A stretch of 64,000 nt of DNA from Rosa chinensis (GCF_002994745.2 NC_037091.1:54855612-54919611); one strand, 5' to 3'; shown: positions 22,601 through 33,829, counted from the stretch's first letter. The notes: generated by a model not told the origin, from the sequence alone. Numbers and translations are program-made.

Positions 22601-22823
22601 AGTCTCCCATGGTTTCTCTCTCTTCTATTTTTTCTCTCTCTCTCTCTAAGTAACAAGGGAGTGAGGGTAAAATGGTATTAAAAAAAAATTAAAAACAAAA
22701 AAAAGGTATTAGGGAAGACTCCCTTAGAGTGTATTGGGTAAGAGAGAATTAAAAAAACTTAATGGGGTAAGTGGGAAAAAAATCCCTAGAAATGGGGTAA
22801 ATGGACAAAATCCCTTAAAAAAA

Positions 22824-23273
22824 AAACATAAGAATTTATAAATTTTACACTGAAAAAGTGTTAAATTATTGTTATTTAAATTTATTAGCACCCGATCCTA
22901 GTTGGCCTCTGGCTAAATCTTTGTCTTTAATAATCATAATCAAGACGGTAATTATGCAATCCGTTTGCTAAATATGTCCGATAGTTATGACACACGAAGT
23001 TTGATATAGTTGGTGAACTTTTGCCTTACACCTGGGACAGTGACGGAGAGGCATAGAGACCTCAGGAATTTAGTCGAGGCCCACCGCAAAACTTGCCTAT
23101 CTCGCTCACACAAATTTGTGTCGCGGCCTCCCCGAGCCTTAGTGGCACAAAATATCTGGCACATGCAGCCAAAAGTTGTCTACTCCCATACTTTGCACTA
23201 TGGAATGACCCTCGATTTTCGACCTAGTTATTCAATTAAGATAACAAATGAGTACTCACGTGAGATCATCTGG
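22824..23273. other. short intergenic stretch
   Basis: No supported gene. An open frame at 23010-23309 is not recognised and overlaps the start of the duplicated ASY1 block. Confidence 0.4.
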
Positions 23274-26200
23274 CTCATGGGTGTGAGACACAGGCATCAC
23301 ACAATCTGATGTTGGCTTCATTTCATCTCTCAAGTCTCAACATTCGAGATTCAAAATCACTAGTGGCAAACGACACTGACGCAAAAGAGATTTCCGAAAA
23401 TTATTAAGGTAATTACCCGTCATCTCTAAGCATTGTTCATGGAAACAGTACGTGTCTGAGGAAGAGCAATCCCCAGTGGCACATTAGACTTCTAATACAT
23501 CTCGTTCAAATGCTTACAGCATGTTGTTATAACTAATAGTCACCACATAAGTGTACTAATCCAAGTTCTACTGGTAGTTAAACACTAGCAAAGAAAAGGT
23601 AGCCCATGGTAGGCGGCATTGGCAAATTCTGAAAATTTTTCAGAGGGCTTGAGATTTCTGGCGCTTTGTGTACTGAAGAATAGGCTCCTTGACCTACATA
23701 GAGGGAAAAGATTGCATTTTCATTAGTCCTATTGCCTGTGATACAAATCAGAGCAAATCATTCTATCATGAGGAGGTTGAATCATATTCATACCATGCTT
23801 GTTTTCCTGGAACGCTTGTCTTGCGTCGACCTACTGCTGCACATCACTCTCTCATCTTCATCACAGTAGTTTGTGTAGCAATTTGCTCTGTTTTCATCAT
23901 TACCAGGTGCAAAACTCTCTCTTGAAATTTCTGGCTGCAAAGTTTCCACAAAGCATTTATTAGTTTAGAGTTGAAACAGCTCAGTTGCAGGAGAAAACTG
24001 ACACGAAATGGTAGTGTAGAAGCATAAGCACTAGACACTCACCTGAGCCCAGCTTGTGGGGGTGTTTCCATGCTCCTTTCTTATTGAAGTAGTCTGCTCA
24101 CTCCTCATTGGACTGTGTTCATTTGAATTAGCCCTTATTCTCATGCGTGTCAGATCTGATCCAATGGAGTGGAGCGCACCGCATGTGGATGTGTCTCTGT
24201 AGTTACTAGCTGATAACAAAAGCATTTTGTTGGTGTAAGTATTAAGCCGGTAATGTAAAGAACCAGGTGAACCACTAGAGCCTTAAACAAAGTTTTCCTG
24301 CATAAAACAACTTCTGCTTCTTACTAATTGGATAAAAATCTTGATGATTTGACTTGCTTTGGGGCTCAATGTTGTCCACATCCTGTTCATTTACAAAGTC
24401 AGAGAGCTGTATAGAATACATTTCAAAAAAGATTTGCAGACAAGTTTGTAGAAATACCATTGCATCATACTTTAAAGCTTTCTGGACTTCAGTAAGCTTT
24501 TTCTTGGTAATATCAGAATGGAGCACACGCTTTCCTGGAATGAAAAGTAGTGAGAGGACATGATTTGATTATGCATAAGTAAAAGCGTACAAAGCTTTTA
24601 AAATGGCTCAAACTGCAAAAGATTGCTCACCTAGCCTTCGATTTCCCTTGGCTTCAACCAAACCTTCTTGCACCATCTTATCAATCATCTTGCGCACAGT
24701 ATTCTGATTTGCTTCTCCTCCAAGCTTGTTCTGAAGCTTTGCAATTGACACATACTGCATTGGAAGAACATGATAGAGTGCCTGCAATAGAAAACAATGT
24801 CATTTGATATGATATTGTATAAAAAACACTCCCAACAATAAACTTGTCTCCTCCTAAGAGGAACATAATGCATTATCATCATTCAATATACAGACCGCAT
24901 GATCTTAATCTTAGGTTCACAGAAAAGTCATCAGACCATACAAATAATTGACGAATTAGGAGTAAATTTTCAAAATGCTAGTACTTCATATACACATAAG
25001 TATGACAAGACAGGAATCACAATCACCTTCATGTACAAGTGATCATTGGCGTTTGGAGTTTTTTCACTATCAGGGACCACTTGACAGTCCATTTCTTTTT
25101 TTACCTTGATAAATTCATGGTCAGACTTCTGCATTGTGAAATTCAAAAGGAAAATTAGTTTGACTTGAAAGCAAGAAACAATCGAAAGATAATTGAAATA
25201 GGACAAGAGGAAAAAACCTTCTTCCTGTTAATTGTGTAACTGTCCCCTCCAGTTTTTGATAGAACACCTTCAGCAACAAGCCTATCCATAATTTCTGCAG
25301 TCCAGCCAAAGAGAATCAAAATTTGTAAACCTCAAAAATAAGTAAAAAGAATGCAGCAGCAGGTATAAGTGCATTCTTCAGTTTACCTTCAGTCAGAACC
25401 TGCAAGTTATAATACAGAGATGGAGTCAATATGATATACATTAAGAATCATACCAATAGACTAAAGAACAGGAGAAAGTACAGCATGTTCTGTTAGCCAA
25501 CTGTACCAACAGTAAGTTTTTCACACAAATTCCAGCAGAGAATTGAGCAGTTGAAATCCGTACCACTGAGATGTCTGGGAAATTCGAGAGAACATCAGTA
25601 ACTTCAACATTGTCAAGATGGCGGCTACTGATCCAGTCCTTTATCCTAGAAAATTTCAGTTCATCTTCCTCTGGATCCTGAGTATCATCTGTAGCTGAAT
25701 GTTATAGAACAGATTGTTAGCCTAATACTACAGGAAAGTCGCAAAGGAAGGAGATGTAAAGTTTTAGGAAATAAAGCCCATAATTAGCTGATTAGTTAGC
25801 TCAGATTCCAAGTTAAAGTTCTTTTTCACTCATTTTTCATGTGCAGATTGATCAGCTAACTTAGACGTGTAATTAATTTATTACCTTCATCATCCATGCT
25901 GTTAACTTCCTGAGGTATGCTATTATCCTCCTGTGGTTGTCGCCTAGCTGTCAAGGAAACCATTGTTACTCCACAACAACTCAGACCAAAGCTCACAGCA
26001 AGTGGGAATTATAGTATAAGGATTATACAATACATAAATCTACAACTCTTACCTATGGGGGCAACTATATATCGATCCTCTTGTGATTGGTTAACCTAGA
26101 AATTATATACAAAGCATATCATCACTATCAGTGTTGGCAGCATAAGCCAAAGTAGATAGTTGATGAAACTCATAGCATCAGTTTTACCTCACTGTCAGTT

Positions 26201-28725
26201 TCAGAAAAGTCATCCCTTTGCATGGAGTCAGCTCCTAAGCTCACTTCATCATCTTGAGTATCATCATTTTCATCCTCACAGGGATCAAGCACGCTCTTTA
26301 CCTGTATAAATACAAAGTAACACTAACTTAATCTGGCACAGGAAAAGGCGAATCTTAGTTTTTGTCATTCCAAAATAAAATCCTTACTCCTTACCTTGAG
26401 AGCTAAGACAAGATGCTTGCTGTTCACATTCCCGACCTCCATTTTCAAAGGATTCTTTGTCCATGGGTTATGAGTTTCTTCTTCTGTGCAACATCTGAAG
26501 AATGGAGGCTCATAATCTACTGGCTGAAATGTCAGAAAACTCCGTGAGCTTTTGGCACGCATAGTCATTAGACAAACAAAGAGGAGTATCAATCAAAAAG
26601 ACATGGAGCTGAATTATGAAAGCAATTAAAGAGGTATACCGTCACATCATCATAATATAGGAGTTTCATCAGTATGGTGCGCTGAAACAAACACGAAATC
26701 ACAAAATTGTAAATTGATTTACCAGAGCAACAAAGTCTTCTTGAACTTTGCATTAAGGCTAAAAACAAACACAGCTGTGTAGGAACTAAAACAAATTGTA
26801 GATGCACCTCTTCAGGCATCCTATCCAGAGTTCTCATCAGTTGAACCAGTGTGCGGACCATTTTACAAGCAAAACTTCTGCACATTACCATAGTCCAACA
26901 GACTCAGAAATTGAGAACCAAACAGCAAGAGAATAAGAATGAAATCTAGTACAACTTTGAACCAAAAGTCACCTCATCTGGTTGGGGGTAATTTCTGCTG
27001 TGGAGTCACACTTGAATGTTCCACCATGCTTCTTGTTTCCAGAGCGACTGATATTCATTGAAACCTCCTGGCTCTCGGAATTTGAGTAACTGAATGAAAC
27101 TGCAGGTCAAGAGTAATATGAACAGATTAAATCTCTAAACAAGCATAAAACAGTTATTAGAGAAATTTTTATTCACACACTAAATTCAACCAGCATGGAA
27201 TCTGGTTCCTCACAGTCAATGGAATAGTACTTATTTAAATTATAGCGGTTAGTGAGAACAGTAAGTAGTATTAACAACAAATTGCCTCTTCTCATGTAGA
27301 ATTGATCGAATCTTAAAGATGGAATTAAGTAGTTAGCTGTAAGCCTTACATGTGTATTCCTCTATCATCGGCCCTTCAACCTCTTCACACACACAGAACA
27401 AAAGCGTTTTCAGGTATTTCTTCTGCAAGGCGTCATATACACCAACGGATACATTAAAAGATTAACGGATTGATAGCCGAAAAAAAAAAAAAAAACTAAA
27501 ATCTCATAAAATGAAAGAAAATCAAAACAGGAAAGCTCATCCAAATCAATGTACTCAGGCTATTCATACCTTTCTCCATCCAATCAATAAGTCTGCGAGA
27601 CTCTGCATCCATTGGCATTAGCTTTTTAATCTTCATCTCTTTTAAAGAAGCCAAAATTGCAATCAAAATCAACAACCGGCTTTTAAGTATGGCTAATAAC
27701 AACGAAATCTAATTTACCAAGCAGATCTACCTAAAGCAGGAACAGATTTATCATTGAAATACTTCTCCGGAAAAAGGCCTCTGATGTAACTGATATTGAA
27801 TATAGCGATGCGAAGCAGGTTCCTCGTCTAACATTCACAGCAAATAGTAGAGAATTCAGACTCAAATTCACAGAATCATTGCTCAATTCCTCACCGCAGT
27901 TACAGAAAACTTAACATCTAACAATAAATGATATGAATCTAGGGTTTCTTCAACCAAAATTCAATTCTAAAATTCAAAGGCCTAATCACTACGATCGGTG
28001 ACTACAAACAACGACGAAGAGTTCTTTCACTACGATCTAAAAGCGAGCAATGGTTGCTTACCAGAAGAAGCGAATCCTGCTCGGTGATCTCCGCCTCCTT
28101 CAGTTTTTGTGCCACAACCTGTAAACAAAAATATGAACTAATAGTGAGATTAACAGTGAATTAAGCTCTGATAACCGGCCGTACGATCAGAACGACGAAG
28201 ATCGCTAAGTATAAACAACTTTCTCAGAGATCTTAGCTCACCATTTTCACCGTTCTCAGAGAAAACTGAGAGAGAGAGAGAGAGAGCTCCGCGTTTGCTC
28301 AACGCTCAACGAAATTTTGAAATTGTAACGGAAGAAAAGGAAAAGTTTGAAATGATATAAATAAAGAAATGAGAAAGAAGGCGGGACGTGACGAAAATTT
28401 TTAGCGGTGGTAAAAGTTACTTCAAAATTTACTGAGCATGAGGAATGCGTGAGGGAGGGAGTCGGTTGTAGAAAATAATCTAACGGCTCCAGATTCAGCC
28501 ACATCATCCTCCAATCAACGGCTCTTAGGATAACAGATGAGGACTCACGCGGATCGATGACCTGGCTTTTTGTAAATATGCATTTTTCTTTATTTTCTTA
28601 TTGGCTTTTTATTACTTCTTCTGTTTGCACACTTCTTTTTTTTTTTTGCTCAAAACGATTTGGCTCATGACAATGATGACATTATGAACTCAGTATGGAT
28701 CAACTTGCTTGTTGGGTGAGAATCA
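23274..28725. repeat. duplicated ASY1 block, copy 1
   Basis: Nearly identical to 44728-50012. The left edge is the shared CTCATGGGTGTGAGACACAGG; the right edge is the shared TTGCTTGTTGGGTGAGAATCA. The copies differ by scattered substitutions, small indels, and about 110 extra bases near 23380-23500 in this copy. The block contains the whole ASY1 gene plus about 0.5 kb of its upstream region (28245-28725). Confidence 0.9.
23640..28244 (-). CDS. ASY1: meiotic HORMA-domain axis protein ASY1, copy 1 (splice site damaged)
   Basis: ASY1 is the plant Hop1 homologue, a chromosome-axis protein needed for synapsis and inter-homologue recombination. Exons: 28242-28244, 28062-28118, 27731-27827, 27570-27638, 27350-27442, 26973-27099, 26808-26877, 26640-26681, 26395-26523, 26188-26301, 26053-26095, 25885-25947, 25564-25694, 25387-25399, 25218-25294, 25027-25128, 24631-24781, 24458-24534, 24325-24382, 24043-24209, 23794-23934, 23640-23693. 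Joined they give 625 aa in frame. HORMA region, about residues 15-230: [53 protein letters not shown] winged-helix-like SWIRM region and the C-terminal closure motif area ([15 protein letters not shown]) follow. Defect: the acceptor before exon 5 is TG (27443-27444) instead of AG. The next AG is 20 nt into the exon and would shift the frame. There is also a Ser to Phe change in the otherwise conserved MRSSACKMV. Function is therefore doubtful. Confidence 0.88.
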
Positions 28726-28742
28726 CCCAAGCCCATATTATA
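28245..28742. promoter_or_regulatory. 5' flank of ASY1 copy 1
   Basis: Includes the 5' UTR with a GA microsatellite (28264-28287) and about 0.4 kb upstream. It is conserved in copy 2 up to 28725, so both genes started with the same proximal promoter. Pack-MULE 2 begins at 28752, so less than 0.5 kb of original upstream DNA remains here. No confident TATA box. Confidence 0.5.
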
Positions 28743-29110
28743 ATTTTTTAGAGGAAATGATTGTTTACTCAATTTTAGCTTAAAAATTACTCACTTACCC
28801 AAACACTCTAAGAGATTATTTCCCTAATACCCAATTAAGTATTTTTTTATTCTTTTTTATTTATTTTTGGAATAATTTTTCCCTCTCCTTCTTTGTCACT
28901 TAGAGAGAGAAGTCATCGGAGACTTTGCCACACTTCGGTGACCGATGGCCGACCGGGGACTCCGGTAACTGGTGACCTGACTCCTGCGATCGGTCACCGA
29001 ATCCGGCAGCTGATGACCGAAATCCTGCGACCGATCACAGGAATCCGGATTCCGACGTCTGAATTTATTGCCCCTAATAATACCTAGTAACCATATTATT
29101 GCCCCTCAAT

Positions 29111-30047
29111 TAGAGGTGGCAAACGGGCCATGGGCCGGACCGGGCTATTTTAAGCGGGTCTAGCCGTGCTTCGTGCCGTGCTTGGACCGACCCATTTATT
29201 ATCGTGTCGGCCCATTTACTTAAACATTAAGCCCGGTCCGGCCCATGGCCCGAGCCCATATCATGTCGGGCCGTGCTCATGCCGGGCCAATAAACGGGCC
29301 ATGCTCGTGCCTACCCACTATAAAGCACGATTTTAAAATCTTAATACTATAAAGCACGATTTTAAAATCTTAATTTGAATAAATAAAAAATAATTTTATT
29401 TAACTATGTAGAAAATTCAAATAAATTAAGTTCTATAATGTTTTTCTCAATCTTAGCTTTTTAAGATTAGTTTTCTAATAATTTTTTATATTCCACTACA
29501 AGAAAGAAAGAAAAAAATAACTCAAAATATATTGCTTTTAGTATATTTTTGTGAGATTAATCTTTATTAATATAATGAAGATTTAGTATCATATTATTCT
29601 TTCCTTCATTCTATAGTTGTATTATTATGAAATTAGTCTTTATTCATAAACATCTATTTAATATTTAGAAAAAAATACTTTATGTCAAAACAATGATATA
29701 ATGTTTTTTTTTTCACTATTTTGACAACATAAAAGAAATAGCATTGGTGGAATTGTCATGAGATTTTAAATAAGGAGGTCTAATATTCAAATATCATCAT
29801 TGTGGTTTTTTAATATTTTTAAAAACAAAATGAAATTTTTTGTTTGAAATGGGCCGGTCCAAATATGTCGTGCTCAGACCATGCCGGGCCGGGCCAATGG
29901 GCTAATATTCCTAGGCCCAACCCGGCCCGTTATTGTAACTTGCTCGGGTCTTGCCGGGCCACTAACGGGCTTGGGCCGTGCCGGGCCGCTTTTAAGCGTG
30001 CCGGGCCGGTGTCGTGCTCGTGCTTAGCGACCCGTTTGCCACCTCTA
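29111..30047. mobile_element. non-autonomous hAT element, 17 bp perfect TIRs, 8 bp TSD
   Basis: The ends are TAGAGGTGGCAAACGGG (29111-29127) and its exact complement (30031-30047). Flanks are CCCTCAAT (29103-29110) and CCCCCAAT (30048-30055), 7 of 8 matching, as expected for hAT. Subterminal regions are rich in GGCCCG/CGGGCC repeats; the middle is AT-rich with no transposase. 937 bp long. Confidence 0.85.
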
Positions 30048-30165
30048 CCCCCAATAATCATATTATTGCCTCCCAATAATCATATTATTGCCCCTAATAA
30101 TCATATTATTTTCCTCCAATAATCATATTATTGCCCTCCAATAATCATATTATTGTCCTCAAGTG
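30048..30165 (+). repeat. near-palindromic AT minisatellite
   Basis: About five units of AATAATCATATTATTGCCCCC, period about 21 bp. This is the counterpart in Pack-MULE 2 of the AATAGACGTCTATT repeat in Pack-MULE 1. Confidence 0.8.
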
Positions 30166-30636
30166 AATTACATAAACACCCAAAACCAAAATGATTACAC
30201 TACAGACACAATTGATTCACTTTTCTTTTTTCTTTTTTTCCTTCCCCATTATCGGAGCTCACAGTATACCAAAAAAAAAAAATGCTATGGGCACCCAAAA
30301 ATTGCTCTGGGCACCCACCGAAGTGTGAGGCCGGTGCAGCAGTGGTCGGGGAGTGGTTGTGTAAGGGGAGTAGAGTTGAATCGGCCTGGGATCGGAGTCG
30401 GATGGGCGTTGGGGCTGAGTTGTGGCAATGGGCCTTGGATCGTTGGATCGATGGTTTGGGTGACGACGGCGCTTGGAGGTTGAGACCGAGACGACTCCTT
30501 GCTCCCATTTACGACACCATCTACGTCGTCGTCTCAGAGGTTCCTATCCGACCTGAATTCCCACATCGGGACCAGCGTCTCCGGGAGCTTCCAGAACGAA
30601 GGTTTGTTGGATGATACTAGCGCGAGCAGCAGCGAC

Positions 30637-30735
30637 TAGGATGGTGGGATTTGACGGTGGGTTCAAGGTCAACGAAGATTGCGCCTGGGATGTGCTTGCC
30701 GGCTCCGGTCTCGGAGAAGAAGGTCTTGTCGATCA
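30637..30735 (-). pseudogene. alpha-tubulin fragment captured by Pack-MULE 2
   Basis: On the minus strand the segment reads [18 protein letters not shown] followed by DLEPTV, the highly conserved residues of the alpha-tubulin N-terminal GTPase domain (family: [15 protein letters not shown]). Only about 25-30 residues are recognisable. Upstream and downstream sequence does not continue as tubulin, and an Arg to Gly change is present. The neighbouring sequence 30290-30600 looks coding (GC-rich, few stops) but is not recognised; it may be another captured piece. Confidence 0.65.
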
Positions 30736-30752
30736 GCATCTAGCCGTCCAGC

Positions 30753-30754
<2 letters not shown>

Positions 30755-30819
<65 letters not shown>
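30755..30819 (+). repeat. GA microsatellite
   Basis: About 65 bp of GA repeats with one AAA interruption, close to the right end of Pack-MULE 2. Confidence 0.9.
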
Positions 30820-30822
<3 letters not shown>

Positions 30823-31019
30823 GAGGGTAATACTGTCAAACACTGTTGGATTGGTAAATAGGGTTAAAAAACTCTTAGTGGAGTAAGTGGACAATTTTTA
30901 GGCTAAAATTGGATAAGTGGTCACGGCCCCTATTTTTTATAATTTGTCGCACCGGGGGAGGGGGGGGATTTAATACCTGAACCCCAAACGATTACATAAG
31001 CATCACAATTGTCCTTGTA

Positions 31020-31709
31020 GAGAACATCATGCAGGAAAGCAAGAGGCTCCTCTAAACAAAGATCAATAGGATGACCTAAACTAGCAAAGTGGGCCAATCT
31101 ATTGGCCACACCATTTGCTTCATGATAAATGTGTTAAATTCTAAAATAAGCAAAACCTTGCATGTAATCCGTACAATCATCAAGAATCTGACTAACCTTT
31201 GAGTTATTGTCACCTGATTGGTTGAGAGTAGCCACCAATACAGAAGAAGCACTCTCCATGTCCACCTCCATCCAACCCTGATGAATGGCCAAGAGTAACC
31301 CGGCTCTGCAAGCCTCAACCTCAGCCTCAGCATGAAGGGCAGAGCCCAAATTGGGAATATACATGGACCATGCAGCCTTTACGGCACCCACCTCATTTCT
31401 CACAATAACGCCAATGCCACCTTTACCATTGCCAAACTGAAAAGCACCATCTATATTTATCTTTAGTTTTCCAACAGGTGGTAACTCCCATTTTGCTATT
31501 GTGCGTTGCCTGCAAGTTCTAAGCAGTTTAGTGGGTGAAATTGCTGATATTCATTCAGCCAATATAAGGACCAAGTCACCGCATTATGGGGGTTAAAAGT
31601 AGCACCATTCCACACCACTTGATTTCTCTCTAACCATATTGACCAAAGGCTCATGAAGAAAATATTAATCTGGTGCAAATTCAAATTGCGAACAACGTCC
31701 AAAATCCAG
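31020..31709 (-). pseudogene. LINE reverse-transcriptase 3' part: zf-RVT flank and RNase H
   Basis: The minus-strand frame 31403-31134 reads AVKAAWSMYIPNLGSALHAE, AEVEACRAGLLLAIHQGWME and DCTDYMQGF, the plant LINE RNase H-like domain (RVT_3). A frame break near 31134 separates its last part (ANRLAHFA in another frame). Upstream, 31792-31496 reads FFMSLWSIWLERNQVVWNGA, the linker found between RT and RNase H in plant LINEs. The orientation is opposite to the RT part at 31930-33829. Confidence 0.7.
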
Positions 31710-31779
31710 ATTGCTACTAAGTTTGAGACATCCTGGATTTTGGATGTTGTTCGCAATTTGAATTTGCACCAGATTAATA
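31663..31779. repeat. inverted repeat, 47 bp arms, 23 nt loop
   Basis: Arms 31663-31709 and 31733-31779 are complementary with one mismatch; they start TATTAATCTGG and contain CAAATTGCGAACAAC. The loop is 31710-31732. The hairpin sits exactly where LINE sequence changes from minus to plus orientation. Confidence 0.9.
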
Positions 31780-31929
31780 GTTGCTTTGGCACTGATTTGG
31801 ATGCAACATTGTTTTGGTTAAAGGTATCCCACTGTTAAATTATTGGTGTCTAATACCCCAATAGCACTTGCAATAGAGGGGACTGATTCTTGATTAGTGG
31901 CTGCATAGTGGTTAAATATTGCATTAGCC

Positions 31930-33829
31930 ACTCTTATCAGTGTGTATTGGGACAATAGGTACCAATACAAGTCAGTGTGGAATGGAGAAATTTCTAGTAG
32001 TGACGGGCTTTTATGGTCACCCTAGAGCGGTGCTTCGTTCACAGACTTGGGAATTACTTCGAAAATTGGGTTTTAACAATGGTAGGCCGTGGTTGATTGG
32101 TGAGGATTTTAACGAAATCTTACTAGCTTTAGAGAAGGAGGGAGGTCCTCCTAGGTGCCTAAGACAAATGGAATAATGTAGTAGGTGTATTGATGAGTGT
32201 GGACTTGTAGACTTGAACTATGTCGGTCCTGCGTTTACTTGGAAAGGTAGGCGTGCTGGTGAAGATATCAAAGTCAGGCTGGATCGTTTCTTTGCAACTA
32301 GTGGGTGGCTAGACTTGTTTCTGTTTAAAAGGTTGTACACTTGAACCCTTCAAAGTCGGATCATCTTCCTGTGTTGTTGGAGGTGCGTAGTACAAGACCA
32401 AAAAAGAAAAGGAAAAAAAGGAGGTTTCGTTTTGAAGCTCTGTGGTTACAAGATGAGGAATGTGGGACTGTGGTGGCGCAGTGTTGGGAGGGAGGGACAG
32501 GTGGCAATCCTTTTCACGCTAAAAAATTGCTCATACTAGAAGGAGGTTGTGAGGAAATTAAAATTTGGGAGTTTAAAGGCTGAAATTGAGAAGACAAGGG
32601 CACAATTGTCAGCTTTTTATGACGCATCTCCTACTGTACCGCCTGTAGAAGAGTGCCTAGCACTGGAAACAAAGCTTAATGAACTATTATGGCAGGAACA
32701 TTCTTACTGGAAGCAAAGATCACGGGTGATGTGGCTCAAGGATGGTGACTTGAATACAAAGTTTTTCCATCAACAAGCTAGCAACAGGAAGTGGAAGAAT
32801 GAAATCAAAGGGGTATTCAAAAATGAAGGGACGTGGTGTACAGAAGATAATGAGTTGAAGAAAATAGTGTTGGGTTATTTTGGTAATTTATTTACCACTA
32901 GTAATCCTTCAAATTTGGATGTTTTTACTAATTTGTTCCCTCAAGTTGTTACAACTGAAATGAATGACCTTTTGACAAAGGATTTTGCAGACAATGAAAT
33001 TCTAAAGGCTCTTAAACAAATGCATCCTATGAAAGCACCTGGGCCTGATGGCTTTTTCCTAATTTTTTATCAACGTTTCTGGTCAGTTGTTGGACGGGAT
33101 GTCTGCAATGCAGTTCGGTGCTTCATAAAATCTGACAGACTTATGAAACAGGTGAATGGGACTTTTGTCACACTAGTTCCAAAGGTGAAACAGGTGGAGC
33201 ATATTCAACAGATGCGGCCTCTCAGCCTTTGCAATGTTATTTATAAGTTGAGTTCCAAGGTCCTTGCTAACCGCTTGAAACCTTTGCTTCAAGATATTAT
33301 TGCTCCAAATCAGGGAGCATTTGTACTAGGTAGGCATATTTTGGATAACTCCCTCCTAGCTTTCGAGATTTCACACTTTCTTAATAGACGGAGTGGAGGA
33401 TCACAGGGATATGGTGCATTGAAACTAGACATGAGCAAGGCGTACGACAGAGTCGAATGGCCATTCCTTGAAGCTGTGATGAGAAGTTTGGGGTTTAGTC
33501 AAACTTGGGTTGATTGGATCATGCGCTGTGTGAAGACTGTCTCTTACTCTTTCATTCTGAATGGGGAGCCACGAGGTCATTTAATTCCTTTGAGAGGGTT
33601 GCGACAAGATGACTCAATTTCTCCTTATCTCTTTTTATTATGCGCCGAAGGATTGTCACATATGCTATCTGAGGCAGAGGGGTTGGAACGATTACATGGT
33701 GTGTCCATAGCTTCTGGTGCCCCATCTATTAGTCATCTCTTCTTTGCTGATGACTCTTTCATCTTCATGAGGACGGATAGGGAAGAGTGTGAGAGGTTAA
33801 AGGATATACTGCAACTCTATGAAAATTAG
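31930..33829 (+). pseudogene. LINE (L1-like) ORF2 fragment: endonuclease and reverse transcriptase
   Basis: The endonuclease end reads LVVTGFYGHP, TWELLRKLG, PWLIGEDFNEIL and EGGPPR (about 31990-32160); after stops near 32176 and a frame change it continues RLDRFFATSGW and SDHLPVLLEV (to about 32390). The reverse transcriptase is open from 32549 to 33829 (426 aa): PMKAPGPDGFF, RPLSLCNVIYKLSSKVLANR, YDRVEWPFLEAVM, GLRQDDSISPYLF, and the catalytic FFADDSF. It ends at 33826 where a hAT-like terminus begins, so thumb, zf-RVT and RNase H are missing. The broken endonuclease makes it non-autonomous. Confidence 0.85.

Larger units (their letters stand above)
20842..22814 (+). mobile_element. Pack-MULE 1 with degenerate TIRs and 9 bp TSD
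   Basis: The ends are long imperfect inverted repeats. Left reads GGGTCCTTGCCC... then CTTTTCCCACTTACCCCA; right, read inward, GGGATTTTGTCC... then TTTTTCCCACTTACCCCA. They are flanked by TTAAAAAAA at 20833-20841 and at 22815-22823, a 9 bp target copy as made by Mutator-like transposases, though in low-complexity sequence. Inside are a captured SPL2-like fragment (21088-21478), a 21 bp palindromic minisatellite (21815-22360) and a second, GC-rich 21 bp minisatellite (22411-22600). No transposase. It is related to the element at 28752-30931. Confidence 0.7.
28752..30931 (+). mobile_element. Pack-MULE 2, related to Pack-MULE 1, with nested hAT
   Basis: The ends are about 80 bp imperfect inverted repeats: left AGGAAATGATTG... 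AATTTTAGCTTAAAAATTACTCACTTACCC; right read inward AGGGGCCGTGAC... AATTTTAGCCTAAAAATTGTCCACTTACTCC. The flanks are ATTTTTTAG (28743-28751) and ATTTTTTAT (30932-30940), 8 of 9 matching. The order of internal parts mirrors Pack-MULE 1: a 21 bp GC-rich repeat (28930-29060), a 21 bp near-palindromic AT repeat (29065-29110 and 30048-30165), then captured gene sequence and a GA run (30755-30819). A hAT element (29111-30047) interrupts the AT repeat. Confidence 0.7.

Noticed and set aside
22207..22681. Long ORFs on both strands with 7-residue repeats (for example RNPAAGD, SPDSGQL)
   Set aside because: They are by-products of the 21 bp minisatellites, which are a multiple of three and stop-free in several frames.
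23010..23309. Plus-strand ORF of 99 codons left of ASY1 copy 1
   Set aside because: Not recognised, runs across the border of the duplicated block, and the equivalent is absent next to copy 2.
30611..30886. Plus-strand ORFs with long Arg-Glu runs
   Set aside because: The RERERE part is the GA microsatellite and the rest is antisense to the alpha-tubulin fragment.
31985..32002. TTTCTAGTAGTG resembling a CACTA terminus
   Set aside because: It lies in the conserved LINE endonuclease frame (KFLVVTGFYG), there is no partner end, and the LINE sequence continues on both sides.
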